A stretch of 43,624 bases of DNA, taken from assembly GCA_021810375.1 (NCBI GenBank), contig JAJZJB010000004.1, positions 1 through 43,624 of the forward strand. The letters are read 5' to 3'. Source of the DNA: Microcaldota archaeon. Its GTDB lineage: Archaea > Micrarchaeota > Micrarchaeia > Micrarchaeales > CABMGC01. A program made the translations under genes and the position numbers. Each line of letters opens with the position of its first letter. Within the stretch, counting starts at the first letter, position 1. The notes below the pieces were generated by a model, which did not search any database, had not been told where the DNA came from, and saw nothing but the letters and a program-made list of their open reading frames with translations. Of the stretch, positions 1 to 9,142 are shown piece after piece.

Positions 1-885
1 AGATGGATGGCTCCGGCTATAGACGTGCCAGACATTGCTAGGACATCGAATTGCGAAGGCAAGGACGAAGAGTCGTTGAGCACATACATATAACCGTTGC
101 TAGGATCGTATATCATAGGATTGGTTGGACTTGAATAATAGCTACCAGAAGACAGAACTATATGCGTTAACTGAGATGTACCTGATATAATAGAGAGATT
201 GCCTTCGAATGTGATTGCATATATGTATCCGTTCTTCGGATCGTATGAGAGGTACTCGGGATTGAATCCGGAGATTGATACATTAGCAACGAATGAGGTT
301 CCAGACAGTATTGTTACATCGTTCGTATTATCCTGTGCAACGTATACATAGCCGTTGCTGGCATCATAAGCTAGCTGGTAGGAGTATAGATAGACGTTAT
401 AAGTTGATACAACGCTGGTGCCAGAGATTATTGCGACATTCTTGTAGTCTGCCACATACACATAGCCATCGCTAGGATCATAGACAGACCAGTGCGGACT
501 GTTATGGGAGAGTGCTATGGTAGCTACCACGGATGTGCCGGATATGACTGAAACATTAGAACCGCCGTTGTTAGATACATATACATAACCATTTCCAGAG
601 TCATATGACGCCCATATAGGATCTGAGCCCACAGTTATAGTTGCAACTACTGACGTGCCTGAGAGGACCGTTACCGTATCCGAATTGGAGTTTAGTATGT
701 AAATATAGCCATTTCCTGAGTCATAGACCCCGTATTCGGGGCTAGAACCCACGCTTACATTCGCAATCACTGAATTGCCAGATAGCACCGTTACCTGGTT
801 GGTGTTTGTATCCAGTACATAGACATATCCGTTTGCAGAATCGTTTAAGGCATAATCAGGATATGATTTCGCAGGGAGCGGAATT
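1..885 (-). repeat. Beta-propeller repeat block 2 (at least 7 approx. 40-aa YVTN-like repeats, continues past window edge)
   Basis: Translated repeats of the form xxYDSGNGYVYVxNxxxxxVxVxSGTSVVAxIxVGSxP about every 120-126 nt. Confidence 0.8.
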
Positions 886-3575
886 GACTGGCCAGAGACA
901 AACGAACATTCTGTAGAGGTTGAAGCCGATCCGCAGAGGGCATTGCCCCACTGAGCCGAGAAGGTATTGCTGCCTGGCATCTTTGCAAGCCATTGATACG
1001 AATATGGAGATGTGCCACCATAAGCGCCGTTTGAAGACATATATGCAGTCTGACCCGAGGTAATGGCATTTGTAGCCGGATATGCAGGATATACCAATAA
1101 TGGCGGCACTGTTACAATAATATTTGCAGACGCAGAGTTGGCAGTAGCAGGCGTAGATTCTGAGTCGGTGGCCTGGAGCTTAAAGTTGTATACTCCCGTA
1201 GGTATGGCCAACGGACTTGTTGCCTGGAGTATAGATACCGTTCCTGAGCCGTAATTCTCTACGTATACGAGGCCGTTGTTCGCAATCGAGAAGATGGGCT
1301 CGGATCCAACAGATATCTGTGCAGCGGCTGAAGAACCGCTTATGGCAGTGACAGTACCTGAACCATAGTTAGTCACATATACGTAACCGGAATATGGGTC
1401 GCCATTGAGGCTTATCGAAGTAGGATTATTGCCTACGGGAATTGTAGCTCCAAGGCTAGTGCCGAGTACATAGAGTGGAACTTGCACTACGGCACCGGAT
1501 CCTGCATCGAGGACATCTATGCCTCCATCATAAGGACCTAATGTTCCTGCAATAGGCTCGCTGCCTACGGATAAGGTAAGTTCAATTGTTGTTCCAGATA
1601 TCTCCGTGACTGTGCCAGAACCATAATTAAGGATGTCTATTACACTCTGGTCTTGCAGTGCGTAATCAGGCTCGCTGCCTACGGAGATTGTCGATGTAAC
1701 GCTAGTACCGGAGATAACCGAGACAGTACCGGAGCCGTAGTTAGGTATGTATACATAATTGTTAGTATCATATGCGCCGAACTCAGGCTGACTACCTACA
1801 GATATAGTAGCTATTACTGATGTCCCGGATATTACCGACACTGTTCCTGAGCCATAGTTTTCAACGTACACGTACCCGTCATAAGGATCGTATACTTCAG
1901 ATTTTGGATTATTGCCTACAGATACCGTGGCTATTACAACAGTATTGGAGATAACAGAGACAGTTCCTGAGCCCTTGTTAGCAACATAGACATATCCGTT
2001 TCCCGAGTCATATACAGCATATGCAGGGTCCGAACCCACAAGCATGTTTGCTATAACTGATGTTCCAGAGAACACCATTACGTTGCTGGTAGCATAATCA
2101 AGCACATATACATAACCATTGCCGGAGTCATTGACCGCATAGTAGGGGGTCTGGCCTATAGGCACTGCGCCAAATGCCGTGCTGGCAGCGCACTGTGGCG
2201 TCTGCGCTGTGCTTCCGCACAATGCATTTGCCTCTGTCGCAGTATATGTAACGCTGTTTGGAGTAGTGGCAAGCCACTGGTATGCGTATGGCAGTTCTCC
2301 ACCATAAGCGCCGTTGGATGTCACATATGCAACTTGCTCCTGGGCTACAGAGTTGCTTACAGGATATGGGGCATATACCGCCAGTGGGAAATATGGTACA
2401 AGTGTTACTGTAACAGCATTGGTTGTTTTGGTGACTGGCAATGGTTCTGAGTCAATGACTTGGAGCTTGAACATGTAGTTGCCTGGAGGTGTAAGCGTAT
2501 TGGCAGCGAACTTGCAAGTGGTTGTGGTAGCAGATGAACCGCAGAGAGTGTTTGCCTGGGTTGCTGAGAACGAAACGCCGTTAGCGGTAGTTGCAAGCCA
2601 TTGGTAGTTATATGGGGCTATGCCACCAGTTGCACCGCTATCTGACACATATGCGGTCTGGCCAAACGCTATCTCGTTAGTGGCAGGGTAGGGATCTGGA
2701 ATCTCTAGCGTGTATAGCGTCTGCACGGTTATTGCTGACGATCCAGAGGATATCTGCGTGTTTGCAGGCGCTTCGGAGTCGGTTACCTGGAACTCGAATT
2801 TGTATGTTCCAGTAGTAGTTGATGTGGTAGTGGAGAAGGCGCATGTTAGCGTCTGTGCAGAAGAGCCGCAGAGAGTGTTTGCCTCTGAAGCAGTATATGT
2901 ATTGCCTCCGACAACAGTAGCGAGCCATTGGTAATGATACGGTGTCAGGCCGCCAGATACAGTATCCGTTATGTATTGAGTCTGGGTCTGGGTTATGGTA
3001 TTCACCTGCGGTGTAGGCTGATACACGACAAGTCCAGTTGGGGCAGTTATGAATGAGGTAAGTGCTACTGGCAGGGAGGATATCTTAGTCTCAAGGGAAC
3101 CGTATAGAGTATGCTGGTACCCGGTAAACACATCAGCATACCTGATCGCCACGGTGCCTTTAAATGGCGTTCCAATAGATGACGAATAGGGACCATTAGG
3201 CCCATAGCATTGGGCAGTATATGTGTGGGAGGAGCCGGAATTCTGCAGGTAACTGGTGGCCTGGAACGTTGCAGAAGCATTGTTAACACTACACGATATC
3301 CCGGTCACATTTACCTGTTTGCCCGTTGTCTGAAGTATGGTTACGGACAGGATGCCGTTTGAGCTTACATACGCATTCTGGCAATAGAAATCGGCTCCAA
3401 GATTGCATGTAGTAACTGAAGAGTTGAAGAATCCGAAGCTGTAAAGGGCAATAAGCACTATGACAATTATTATTATTGCCCAGCCATAAGTCGTCAGGTA
3501 CTCTATTGCACTCTGCGGCCTTGACGTCCTTTTGCGTTTTATTGCGCTACTGCTCTGCCTCGGCTTCCTGGGCAT
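1..3575 (-). CDS. Giant surface protein (partial, runs off left edge): class III/type IV pilin-like signal peptide, Ig/PKD-like 'PYxYQWLAT' modules and YVTN-type beta-propeller repeats
   Basis: Manual minus-strand translation from ATG at 3575: MPRKPRQSSSAIKRKRTSRPQSAIEYLTTYGWAIIIIVIVLIALYSFGFF..., then repeats such as VGSDPIWASYDSGNGYVYVSNNGGSNVSVISGTSVVATI; no stop noticed to position 1 (about 1191 codons). Absent from the ORF track, probably because it has no stop in the window. Confidence 0.85.
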   Translation of the reverse strand, partial: MPRKPRQSSSAIKRKRTSRPQSAIEYLTTYGWAIIIIVIVLIALYSFGFFNSSVTTCNLGADFYCQNAYVSSNGILSVTILQTTGKQVNVTGISCSVNNASATFQATSYLQNSGSSHTYTAQCYGPNGPYSSSIGTPFKGTVAIRYADVFTGYQHTLYGSLETKISSLPVALTSFITAPTGLVVYQPTPQVNTITQTQTQYITDTVSGGLTPYHYQWLATVVGGNTYTASEANTLCGSSAQTLTCAFSTTTSTTTGTYKFEFQVTDSEAPANTQISSGSSAITVQTLYTLEIPDPYPATNEIAFGQTAYVSDSGATGGIAPYNYQWLATTANGVSFSATQANTLCGSSATTTTCKFAANTLTPPGNYMFKLQVIDSEPLPVTKTTNAVTVTLVPYFPLAVYAPYPVSNSVAQEQVAYVTSNGAYGGELPYAYQWLATTPNSVTYTATEANALCGSTAQTPQCAASTAFGAVPIGQTPYYAVNDSGNGYVYVLDYATSNVMVFSGTSVIANMLVGSDPAYAVYDSGNGYVYVANKGSGTVSVISNTVVIATVSVGNNPKSEVYDPYDGYVYVENYGSGTVSVISGTSVIATISVGSQPEFGAYDTNNYVYIPNYGSGTVSVISGTSVTSTISVGSEPDYALQDQSVIDILNYGSGTVTEISGTTIELTLSVGSEPIAGTLGPYDGGIDVLDAGSGAVVQVPLYVLGTSLGATIPVGNNPTSISLNGDPYSGYVYVTNYGSGTVTAISGSSAAAQISVGSEPIFSIANNGLVYVENYGSGTVSILQATSPLAIPTGVYNFKLQATDSESTPATANSASANIIVTVPPLLVYPAYPATNAITSGQTAYMSSNGAYGGTSPYSYQWLAKMPGSNTFSAQWGNALCGSASTSTECSFVSGQSIPLPAKSYPDYALNDSANGYVYVLDTNTNQVTVLSGNSVIANVSVGSSPEYGVYDSGNGYIYILNSNSDTVTVLSGTSVVATITVGSDPIWASYDSGNGYVYVSNNGGSNVSVISGTSVVATIALSHNSPHWSVYDPSDGYVYVADYKNVAIISGTSVVSTYNVYLYSYQLAYDASNGYVYVAQDNTNDVTILSGTSFVANVSISGFNPEYLSYDPKNGYIYAITFEGNLSIISGTSQLTHIVLSSGSYYSSPTNPMIYDPSNGYMYVLNDSSSLPSQFDVLAMSGTSIAGAIH
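1240..2165 (-). repeat. Beta-propeller repeat block 1 (about 8 YVTN-like repeats)
   Basis: Translated repeats (e.g. VGNNPKSEVYDPYDGYVYVENYGSGTVSVISGTSVIATIS). Confidence 0.8.
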
Positions 3576-3613
3576 GGATATGCCTGCCCAGTATATAAAT
3601 AAAAGGTTTGTGG

Positions 3614-4288
3614 TCAGGCCTTGGGCTTCTGCAGTGCCTCTATGTTCTTTAGTTCGTAGAGCTTGGCCAGTGCCTTATACGTTGCCAATGACATATTATA
3701 TACGTCCCTTGTCCTGCCCCTTGAGAAGGTCCAGACGTCTTTCACTCCTGCAAGCTCCAGTACCGATCTCACGGTATCGCTTGCGACTATGCCAACCCCT
3801 TTCGGTGCAGGCTTGAGTATCACTTCTGCGCTCCCGCACTTGGCGCTCAGCCTGAGCGGGAGGCTGTGCGGCGTGTTGCATTCGCACTCCTGCGAGCCGC
3901 AGCCAAGGTTTACAGAGATTATGTGCTTTTTTGCATCCCTTATGCCAGTATCTATGGCAGGTTTTGCCTCGGTGTCTTTTCCGACGCCTATGCCTATGTG
4001 GCCGTTTCTGTCCCCTACCACGACTGTTGCCCTGAACTTCTGCTTCCTGTTGTTCTTGGTCATTCTCTGGACAGATGCTATCTCGAGAACCTTGTCCTCC
4101 ATGCCGGGAAGCAGCGTGTCAACTACTTCGGTCTCCTTTATCGGCTTTCCGGTTGCGAAGATCTGCTCTAGTGAGGTTATTGTGCCTGCCTTGACCTGCT
4201 GGCCTATTTTTGTCTTTGGCTCCCATGTGCCAAGCGTATTCTCCTCTTCGTCGAAGTCTCTTCTCCTTTCTCTCCTATCACTTTCCAT
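3614..4288 (-). CDS. rps5: Ribosomal protein uS5
   Basis: ORF with S5 motifs (FRATVVVGDRNGHIGIGVGK...; LKPAPKGVGIVASDTVRSVLELAG); operon context. Confidence 0.96.
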   Translation of the reverse strand: MESDRRERRRDFDEEENTLGTWEPKTKIGQQVKAGTITSLEQIFATGKPIKETEVVDTLLPGMEDKVLEIASVQRMTKNNRKQKFRATVVVGDRNGHIGIGVGKDTEAKPAIDTGIRDAKKHIISVNLGCGSQECECNTPHSLPLRLSAKCGSAEVILKPAPKGVGIVASDTVRSVLELAGVKDVWTFSRGRTRDVYNMSLATYKALAKLYELKNIEALQKPKA

Positions 4289-4868
4289 TCAATATCTCCT
4301 CCCTTACCTTGTTGAAAAGGCTTGCCAGTGTCTCTGGCTCCTTTCCCTCCTTTATGTAGCTGCCGTACTGCTTCTGGTACTTCTCAGGGCTCTTCTCTTT
4401 AAGCTCCTTCACATATTTAACGTCAGAGTAGTTATATACCTTGGCATCTACCTGTGCCCCACTCCTTACCTTTAGCCCTGCATCTATGCACCCTCTTGCA
4501 AATGCAAACGGTATGGAATTCTTCACAGGAGAGCTTATGCCTATGTCAAGCACAAGTTCCTGGTCCTTGAGCTCCTTGTTTGCAACAGCCTTCTTTGCAA
4601 GCAGCGCTCCGACAAGATATGCGGTTGGACGGTTTGCCCTTGATGGCCAGCCGCGCTTTGAGAGCTCATTCGAGTCGGCATATGCAAGGGTAAGATCCCC
4701 AGTCTCCGTGTACTTAGATATGTGGCCGATAATCCTCTTGTTCGTCTTCCTGACCACTACGCGGTTCATTCCGCCCTTTACTGCGGCGAACCTCTTTTTA
4801 TAGTTGGTCTTGGCTTCCCGCCTCCTCCTGAACTGGAGCTGCCGTATCGTCTTGCGCATAAATATCAC
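4278..4868 (-). CDS. rpl18: Ribosomal protein uL18
   Basis: Archaeal L18-like sequence (FRRRREAKTNYKKRFAAVKGGMNRVVVRKTNKRI); operon position. Confidence 0.95.
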   Translation of the reverse strand: MIFMRKTIRQLQFRRRREAKTNYKKRFAAVKGGMNRVVVRKTNKRIIGHISKYTETGDLTLAYADSNELSKRGWPSRANRPTAYLVGALLAKKAVANKELKDQELVLDIGISSPVKNSIPFAFARGCIDAGLKVRSGAQVDAKVYNYSDVKYVKELKEKSPEKYQKQYGSYIKEGKEPETLASLFNKVREEILNGK

Positions 4869-5362
4869 CGGTACTGTTTGCTTATTTCCTCATTTATCTT
4901 CTTGATTTCCTCGTCGGTTATCACGATTCCCTGATCCCTAAGGTGTATAACCAGGGCTGCTTTGTTGGCATATACATTTCCCTTGACCTGACCGTAGAGC
5001 GTATTGAATGTTGCCGTATCAAGTTTCTGAAGCTCCTTGAGCTTCTTCAGGAATGTTCTCTGCGACCTTACTTTCTTCTCCCAGGAGATGCCACGGCGTG
5101 CTTGCCTTGTTCCGCGCCTTCTGCCTATTCCCCTCCTTCTTCCTTCGGCCCTCTTTTCCTTAAGGATCTTTGACCTTGAGCTTGCGTTATGCTTTGCCTT
5201 GAGCGCAAATATGCCTCCGGATTTTATGAGCCTTCTTACATCGTCGCGCGTTATTGCCTTCTCAGCGTCCTCTAGAGAGGCACTGCTTATCCGTATGGAG
5301 CTGGATCCCCTGTGCAGCAGGTCGCTTGCGACCCTCTTTGCGAATTTTATTGTCATATACAT
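4865..5362 (-). CDS. rpl19e: Ribosomal protein eL19
   Basis: L19e motifs (GRRRGIGRRRGTRQARRGISWEKKVRSQRTFLKKL). Confidence 0.95.
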   Translation of the reverse strand: MYMTIKFAKRVASDLLHRGSSSIRISSASLEDAEKAITRDDVRRLIKSGGIFALKAKHNASSRSKILKEKRAEGRRRGIGRRRGTRQARRGISWEKKVRSQRTFLKKLKELQKLDTATFNTLYGQVKGNVYANKAALVIHLRDQGIVITDEEIKKINEEISKQYR

Positions 5363-5724
5363 CAGGCCTTGTTCACTATCCTCACATTGTTCTTGTCCGC
5401 TATCCCGCGCAGCACTGACCTCTTCCTTGATGATAGGTCATGTGCAAACCTTACTACCCTAGAGCCATTGCCTTGTATCACGGCCATGAGCTCATTCTGG
5501 TTGTGGATTAGGACCTCGAATGAGCCATCGGGCCTTGCATAGCGTGTCTTCTCGCTGTTCTTGTATCCTATACTCGGTGTTGCGCCAAGCTCCTTCTTCT
5601 TGACCCGTTTCTTGCTGTCTATTCCGCGCTGGCTTCTCCATCTCTCCTTGACCCTCTTCCTATTTGGTGCACCGAAGTTCGGAACATAGAATTTTGGATG
5701 CTTTCTCTTTGCTATCATAATCAT
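5362..5724 (-). CDS. rpl32e: Ribosomal protein eL32
   Basis: L32e-like (RKHPKFYVPNFGAPNRKRVKERWRSQRGIDSKKR). Likely start MIMIAKRK at 5724, in an ATGA overlap with the uL6 stop and a GGAGGA upstream, rather than the ORF-track start at 5787. Confidence 0.9.
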   Translation of the reverse strand: MIMIAKRKHPKFYVPNFGAPNRKRVKERWRSQRGIDSKKRVKKKELGATPSIGYKNSEKTRYARPDGSFEVLIHNQNELMAVIQGNGSRVVRFAHDLSSRKRSVLRGIADKNNVRIVNKA

Positions 5725-6266
5725 TCCTCCTTTGCCGGGTATATGCCGTCCTGAAAGACGCGGGTGTCCTGACCGCGTGCATGGCACGCATGCATTATGT
5801 TGGTCATTGTCTGGCCGACATCGTACTTGTCCGCGCCAGTTATCTTAACGTCCTGGCCCTTTACCTCAACCTTGGTATCCCCGACTATCCTTGCGCGCCT
5901 TGGTATTTTCTCGCCGAAGATGTTCTTTATGAAGAAATCCTTCCCCTTTATCTCGGTTGACATGGGGAAGTGGGCGAATATTATGGTCATCTTCTTCTCT
6001 ATACCGTCATTGACTGTGGTGATGGAGCCCTTTACCTCTGTTGTCAGGGCCATCGAGGCGAGCTTTGCCTTTTCCTGCAGCTTCTTGTTCTTGGTAAGGC
6101 TTATTGATATCTTATTCCCTTCGACCTTCACATCAAGGAGTCGCAGGTCGACCCTCTTTACAGTAGACCCGCGTTTTCCCTGTATTGTCATCGCGCTGCC
6201 TTCCAGCTTAACGTTGACTCCTGACGGAATCTCTATCTGTGAAATCTCTGCCATGGGAACCATCAA
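5721..6266 (-). CDS. rpl6: Ribosomal protein uL6
   Basis: Archaeal L6-like sequence; operon position. Confidence 0.95.
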   Translation of the reverse strand: MMVPMAEISQIEIPSGVNVKLEGSAMTIQGKRGSTVKRVDLRLLDVKVEGNKISISLTKNKKLQEKAKLASMALTTEVKGSITTVNDGIEKKMTIIFAHFPMSTEIKGKDFFIKNIFGEKIPRRARIVGDTKVEVKGQDVKITGADKYDVGQTMTNIMHACHARGQDTRVFQDGIYPAKEE

Positions 6267-6646
6267 TATACGTATGCGAGAAGCCTTCCTCCTAGGCGCT
6301 TAGCCTTTGCCTCGTTGTTTGTCATTATGCCTTTCGAAGTTGATACTATGAGTATGCCGAAGTGCACGCTTGGTATGTAACGCTCCTCGAACTTCTGGAA
6401 CATTCCCGTAGTTACCGGATACCTAGGCTTTATTACTCCTATGTCATTTATTTTCTTCGAGAGCGTTATCCTGAGCTTCTTGAACCTGCCTTCCTTGACC
6501 TCTTCAAGATTGCCTATGTAATCATTGGCCTTCATGAGCTCAAGCACCGAGCGTATGAGTTTCGTGGACGGTACATCGCACTCGTAAAATCCCTTTGCCT
6601 CATAGACTTTTATCTTGTTTATAGTATCTGCGAAAAGATCTACCAT
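6263..6646 (-). CDS. rps8: Ribosomal protein uS8
   Basis: S8-like with C-terminal FGILIVSTSKGIMTNNEAKAKRLGGRLLAYVY. Confidence 0.95.
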   Translation of the reverse strand: MVDLFADTINKIKVYEAKGFYECDVPSTKLIRSVLELMKANDYIGNLEEVKEGRFKKLRITLSKKINDIGVIKPRYPVTTGMFQKFEERYIPSVHFGILIVSTSKGIMTNNEAKAKRLGGRLLAYVY

Positions 6647-6650
6647 TATC

Positions 6651-6809
6651 TCACCTGAATTTGTCGAAGCCTATCTCCGGAGCCACTTCCCTGAAACATC
6701 TCCTGCAGACATAAAGGCTGTATGAACGTATGAGAGCGCGGGAGCTTCCGCATATCCTGCACTTTCTCATATTCTTACCTTTGTATCTGAGCTCATAGCT
6801 TATCTTCAT
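6651..6809 (-). CDS. rps14: Ribosomal protein uS14 (zinc-binding form, 52 aa)
   Basis: Not in ORF track. Manual translation: MKISYELRYKGKNMRKCRICGSSRALIRSYSLYVCRRCFREVAPEIGFDKFR*, with CxxC...CxxC and the expected position between uL5 and uS8. Confidence 0.93.
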   Translation of the reverse strand: MKISYELRYKGKNMRKCRICGSSRALIRSYSLYVCRRCFREVAPEIGFDKFR

Positions 6810-6813
6810 ATCA

Positions 6814-7350
6814 TCATCTCTCTTTCCCCATTATCTTGGCACCGAACCTTGTTTCTATGAATCCCTGCAGCTCCTCCTTAGGTATGTTCCTGTGCCATAC
6901 GCCTACCCGGCTTGCCTTTCTCCGCCTGAGCTCGACCCTCTTGCCGCGCCTGCCAAATGCGGCATTGATGTTCATTCCAAGCATGCCTATCTTTGGGTCG
7001 TACTTGACCCCTGAGAAGTATATGTACTCGCTTATGCCGAAGTTGAGGGAGTTGTTAGCTATGGCATTCTCCTGCACGGTATTGTTATTTGCCTCCAGAG
7101 CCCTCTTTAGCAGCGAATATGCATCATCGCCGCGCAGTGTGACCATTGCGCCTATTACCTGTCCTTTCCTTATCTTTAGTTCAGGTTCCCTGCGTTTAGC
7201 TGTTGTAGCAACGGCAGACCTCCCGGTCAGCTTCTCGAGCAGAGCCCTGGCTCCGGAATAGGTGTCTTCCTTGTCACCTATGCCTATGTTCACGACAAGC
7301 TTCTCGAGCCTGATTTCCCTCATAGGATTCTCTTTTCCGTTCATGTTCAT
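6814..7350 (-). CDS. rpl5: Ribosomal protein uL5
   Basis: L5-like (NPMREIRLEKLVVNIGIGD...); operon position. Confidence 0.95.
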   Translation of the reverse strand: MNMNGKENPMREIRLEKLVVNIGIGDKEDTYSGARALLEKLTGRSAVATTAKRREPELKIRKGQVIGAMVTLRGDDAYSLLKRALEANNNTVQENAIANNSLNFGISEYIYFSGVKYDPKIGMLGMNINAAFGRRGKRVELRRRKASRVGVWHRNIPKEELQGFIETRFGAKIMGKER

Positions 7351-8024
7351 TCTCCTATTACCATCACATTGTCAACAAGCGTCAGGAATGTCCCTTTTCC
7401 GCTGTCAACCTCAACCGTAGATGCCCTGGTGGCCGTTCCTGTGTTTATCCCTTTTATGGTGCCGCTCTCCGAAGCATGGGTGCCCTTTATCACATAACAC
7501 CTGGCGCCGCTGGAGAATTTAACTATGGATTTCACTGCATTGTCTTTTACTGCTACGGAATCATTGACCTTGACCTCGTTCTTCCCTTCAAGGACAGAGC
7601 CGTCGTAAAGCCTGAGCATGACTTTGTTCTTCTTGCCGAGGTATTTGCCGATTACCTTTACATACCTGTCGGTTGTTGGCTTGTCGTCCACCCTTATGGC
7701 GCCCTTTTTAGCCACGTCTATCCTGTACGAAGCCCCGGTTGGCTTGAGCGTTATCATATCACCGAAACCTACAGGATATCGCTTGTCCCTGACCTGCTTG
7801 CCGTTTATTAGGACGTTGCCATTCTTTATGAGTATGCCTGCCTCTCTCGAATCTGCTGCTACGCCCATCTTCTCCTTGAGCAGCGTGACCAGGGCTATGC
7901 TGTTCTCTAACGTATGCCTTCCCGGGTTCTGCTTCGTTACATAGGTAGAGACCTTGCGGTCTATGCGCATGTACTTGCTTGCAGCGAACCGATTCATGTG
8001 CCTGCTGTTTCCTTTCCTTGCCAT
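7347..8024 (-). CDS. rps4e: Ribosomal protein eS4
   Basis: S4e-like (MNRFAASKYMRIDRKVSTYVTKQNPGRHTLENSIALVTLLKE). Confidence 0.95.
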   Translation of the reverse strand: MARKGNSRHMNRFAASKYMRIDRKVSTYVTKQNPGRHTLENSIALVTLLKEKMGVAADSREAGILIKNGNVLINGKQVRDKRYPVGFGDMITLKPTGASYRIDVAKKGAIRVDDKPTTDRYVKVIGKYLGKKNKVMLRLYDGSVLEGKNEVKVNDSVAVKDNAVKSIVKFSSGARCYVIKGTHASESGTIKGINTGTATRASTVEVDSGKGTFLTLVDNVMVIGE

Positions 8025-8446
8025 TATGCCACCTTTGTAACCTCTTTTACAGCTGCCTTTGATGGATTGTTGCCCTTGAGCCTCTCGATCTTTGTGCTCC
8101 GCGTCTTGTCAGTGAGGTCTATATCCATAAGGTAAACGTTTGACGAATAGATGGGCAGCGGAAGCTCCTTTCCCTTTGCATCCTTCCGGTTTATGCCTTC
8201 TATGAAAATGCGCCCTGTCCTTAAGTTTACCACGCTGACCTTTCCGCTCTTTCCGCGGTGCGAGCCAGACTGGACCTTGACTGTATCGCCTTTCCTGAGG
8301 CTTATGCTCCTGGACTTTATGCCAAGCTTCTTGGCCAGCTCGTCGGATACGTGGGCGTGCATGAACTTCTGCCTCTCGTGCAGCGGTGCGTTGAACCGGA
8401 ATTTCCTTTCCTTCCTAGGCTGGCTGCTTTTTATCATATTATACAA
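8024..8446 (-). CDS. rpl24: Ribosomal protein uL24
   Basis: KOW-type L24 (RKGDTVKVQSGSHRGKSGKVSVVNLRTGRIFIEGINR). Confidence 0.95.
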   Translation of the reverse strand: MYNMIKSSQPRKERKFRFNAPLHERQKFMHAHVSDELAKKLGIKSRSISLRKGDTVKVQSGSHRGKSGKVSVVNLRTGRIFIEGINRKDAKGKELPLPIYSSNVYLMDIDLTDKTRSTKIERLKGNNPSKAAVKEVTKVA

Positions 8447-8849
8447 TCCTCGATGCTACGCCCGCAACCTTGACGAATCTCTCGACTACTTCCCTGGCCA
8501 TGGCACCCTTAACCTCAGTACCTATGGGCAGATTGTCATCGCTTATCATTATCCCTGCATTGTCCTCGAAACGAAGCCTCATGCCATTGGCTCGCCTTAT
8601 CAGGGCCTTCTGCCTTATTATCACTACGCGAACGGGCTTTTTCAGGTATGTTGCAGTGCCTTTCGTCACGCTGGCGGAGATTATGTCTCCGACTCCGGCA
8701 GAGGACAGCCTTCCGTGTTCGCCGCCGGTCTTGCCTATTATGTGGATCATCTTGAACTCATATGCCCCGCTGTTGTCGGCGCATTGTATTATAGACATGG
8801 GAACGAATGCTTTCGTAATCTTTGATGAAACACCTTTCATAGAAAACAA
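8439..8849 (-). CDS. rpl14: Ribosomal protein uL14
   Basis: L14-like (IIQCADNSGAYEFKMIHIIG...). Confidence 0.95.
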   Translation of the reverse strand: MFSMKGVSSKITKAFVPMSIIQCADNSGAYEFKMIHIIGKTGGEHGRLSSAGVGDIISASVTKGTATYLKKPVRVVIIRQKALIRRANGMRLRFEDNAGIMISDDNLPIGTEVKGAMAREVVERFVKVAGVASRIV

Positions 8850-8850
8850 C

Positions 8851-9138
8851 TCACTTGACTATCCCTGTTACAACGAATGACTTGGTCTTGCTAAGTCTCC
8901 GTGTCTCGGCTATGTTAACCACATTGCCCGCCTTTGCATTTATGCATTCGGGGTTGTGTGCCGGCACCCGTGATCTCTTTCTAAGGAATCTCTCGTACTT
9001 GTACATATACCTTGCAAAATCCGTCTCTACGATAACTGTGCGCTTGGCCTTGTCGCTAACAACCCTTCCGGTTATCTGGATTCCTCTAGGCGCAAGGCCA
9101 TGGTGTACTGCGCATCTCGGATCTGTGCACTCTGCCAA
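8851..9138 (-). CDS. rps17: Ribosomal protein uS17
   Basis: S17-like (ITGRVVSDKAKRTVIVETDFARYMYKYERFLRKRSRVPAHNPECINAKAGNVVNIAETRRLSKTKSFVV). Confidence 0.95.
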   Translation of the reverse strand: MAECTDPRCAVHHGLAPRGIQITGRVVSDKAKRTVIVETDFARYMYKYERFLRKRSRVPAHNPECINAKAGNVVNIAETRRLSKTKSFVVTGIVK

Positions 9139-9142
9139 ATTA

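Noticed and set aside
1-2300. Regularly spaced nucleotide repeats that could look like a CRISPR or tandem-repeat array
   Set aside because: The repeats are imperfect, have a period of about 120 nt and translate in one continuous minus-strand frame as YVTN-type repeats, so they are protein repeats.
3663-4475. Plus-strand ORFs antisense to ribosomal genes (e.g. 270 aa at 3663..4475, 224 aa at 8151..8825)
   Set aside because: They are mirror frames of strongly recognisable ribosomal proteins on the other strand and show no recognisable family.
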